Shown: positions 5,038 to 5,855 of the stretch, piece by piece | Numbering within the stretch: the stretch's first letter is position 1 | Layout of the letters: each line of letters begins with the position of its first letter | Assembly (NCBI GenBank): GCA_031269635.1 | Contig: JAISYY010000397.1 | Coordinates: 1-5,855 of the forward strand | Source of the DNA: Tannerella sp. | Lineage (GTDB): Bacteria > Bacteroidota > Bacteroidia > Bacteroidales > Tannerellaceae | Direction of reading: 5' to 3' | DNA: 5,855 bases | The notes under the pieces: model-generated | Told to the model about the DNA's origin: nothing | The model's database searches: none | The model's input: the letters and a program-made list of their open reading frames with translations, nothing else | Made by a program: the position numbers and the translations under genes

Positions 5038-5855
5038 TTATATATAATTATTGTAATAGTCAATGTTTTCTTTTATCAGGATGTCTATCGGCATATAATT
5101 CACTTTTTCGGCAACCTGGTTTAACGCCAAGTGGTAAAAAAGCGCTTTCACGCTGTTATATCCCTGCACTTCCGGCCGCTGGGCAATCAGGTGGGATACG
5201 ATTCCGCTTTTCAGGAAATGCGTGTTTGCTTCTATTGCATCATATCCGATAAGGAAAAAGTCTTTTATTCTATTTTCCTGGAAATATTTTGCCGGGACGT
5301 GTACCCGCGAATTGAAAATAATACCTGCACGTACCGGTTTGTCTTTGTTCGACACCCGTTTGAAAAACAGATCAAGCATGTGCCTGTTCTGTTCCGTTTT
5401 TTCGGTAGACAGGCTTAGGGGATAAAGATTTCCCCTGTAACCGGCTTGTGACAGATAGTCGCGAAAACCTTTTTCGCGCATGGACACTTGCGTCGACTCT
5501 ACGCTTCCCCTGCTTATTATATTGAACAGCAGCACGTTTTCGCCCGGATTTATGTTCTCGTACAGCAGTCGTCCGGCGATGTATCCGGATTTATATGAGT
5601 CCGTGCCGTAATAGGCGATGCAGTTCGTCTTGTCGATATACGAGTCTATGAGCACATAAGGAATTTCTTTTTTGTCGAGCCATTTGGTCAACATATAAGT
5701 GCTTTTACTGAATAATGTTGCGATTATAACGCCATGACATTCATTATTCTTTATTTCGCCGACCAGTGCGTCGAAGCTGTCTTTGTCGTACTGATTGAAA
5801 AATTTGCGTTCTATCTGAAGATGATAATCCGAAAGTTCGCGTTCGACCTTATCAA
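5038..5855 (-). CDS. LacI-family transcriptional regulator, partial (N-terminus outside window)
   Basis: The frame stays open to the window edge: 271 residues are visible, 53 of them upstream of the first internal Met (codon at 5694-5692), so that Met is not the true start. What is visible is a type I periplasmic-binding-protein fold: GVIIATLF (first-lobe strand), PYVLIDSY, a YYGTDSYKSGYIAGRLL segment, NVLLFNI, REKGFRDYL, then FLIGYDAIEANTHFLKSGIVSHLIAQRP in the second lobe. The ending PIDILIKENIDYY is typical of Bacteroidota LacI regulators. Full proteins are about 340 residues, so the helix-turn-helix and hinge (roughly 60-70 residues) lie beyond 5855. A stand-alone sugar-binding protein is less likely given the ending and lack of export context. 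It is the first gene seen in the unit, 2 bp before the SDR, and probably senses a sugar acid or its breakdown product and controls this operon. The ligand is unknown. Confidence 0.88.
   Translation of the reverse strand, partial: DKVERELSDYHLQIERKFFNQYDKDSFDALVGEIKNNECHGVIIATLFSKSTYMLTKWLDKKEIPYVLIDSYIDKTNCIAYYGTDSYKSGYIAGRLLYENINPGENVLLFNIISRGSVESTQVSMREKGFRDYLSQAGYRGNLYPLSLSTEKTEQNRHMLDLFFKRVSNKDKPVRAGIIFNSRVHVPAKYFQENRIKDFFLIGYDAIEANTHFLKSGIVSHLIAQRPEVQGYNSVKALFYHLALNQVAEKVNYMPIDILIKENIDYYNNYI

Noticed and set aside
4584..5252. A 222-codon open frame on the + strand spanning the SDR and regulator genes
   Set aside because: It overlaps two clear genes in antisense, crosses their boundary, has a low-complexity Ser/Arg/Phe composition and no family motif.
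5038..5694. Treating the regulator as a complete 218-residue protein starting at the Met at 5694
   Set aside because: The frame continues upstream without a stop to 5855 and the extra residues encode the expected first-lobe strand (GVIIATLF), so the gene is truncated by the window, not short.

Overview
The window reads as chromosomal DNA from a member of the Bacteroidota, most likely Bacteroidales. The clues are moderate GC content, A/T-rich gene leaders without clear Shine-Dalgarno sequences, a PdxB with the C-terminal dimerisation domain, a LacI-type regulator with a C-terminus typical of that phylum, and a heptad-based A/T-rich tandem repeat between genes. This placement is inference from style; there is no rRNA or other marker gene. 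All six genes lie on the minus strand, so transcription runs from high to low coordinates. I see no insertion sequence, phage gene, tRNA, CRISPR array or origin.

In transcription order: (1) 5855-5038, a LacI-family regulator cut by the window edge, so its DNA-binding domain is missing; (2) 5035-4220, an SDR oxidoreductase of the UxuB/YjmF type (D-mannonate/D-fructuronate oxidoreductase); (3) 4156-3080, a PfkB sugar kinase distantly like 2-keto-3-deoxygluconate kinase; (4) 2995-1730, a LarA-superfamily enzyme (nickel-pincer 2-hydroxyacid racemase/epimerase) with its nickel and catalytic residues intact but altered lactate-binding residues; (5) 1683-535, PdxB, 4-phosphoerythronate dehydrogenase of vitamin B6 synthesis; (6) 515-15, a GNAT acetyltransferase of the phosphinothricin/methionine-sulfoximine type.

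Genes 1-4 look like a sugar-acid (hexuronate/aldonate) utilisation module. The regulator and SDR are 2 bp apart. The SDR-kinase gap (63 bp) holds three perfect copies of a 14-bp tandem repeat that abut the kinase start. The kinase-LarA gap (83 bp) holds a strong imperfect hairpin. The LarA-pdxB gap (46 bp) holds a short perfect hairpin. Gene gaps total little over 200 bp and no stretch longer than 300 bp lacks a gene. The promoter of the unit lies upstream, outside the window.

The most interesting idea is that the LarA homolog is not a lactate racemase. It may be a C2 epimerase acting on the aldonate made by the SDR, for example D-mannonate to D-gluconate, as known for some LarA homologs. No aldonate dehydratase, aldolase or nickel-pincer cofactor genes (larB, larC, larE) are visible, so the complete route cannot be closed from this window.
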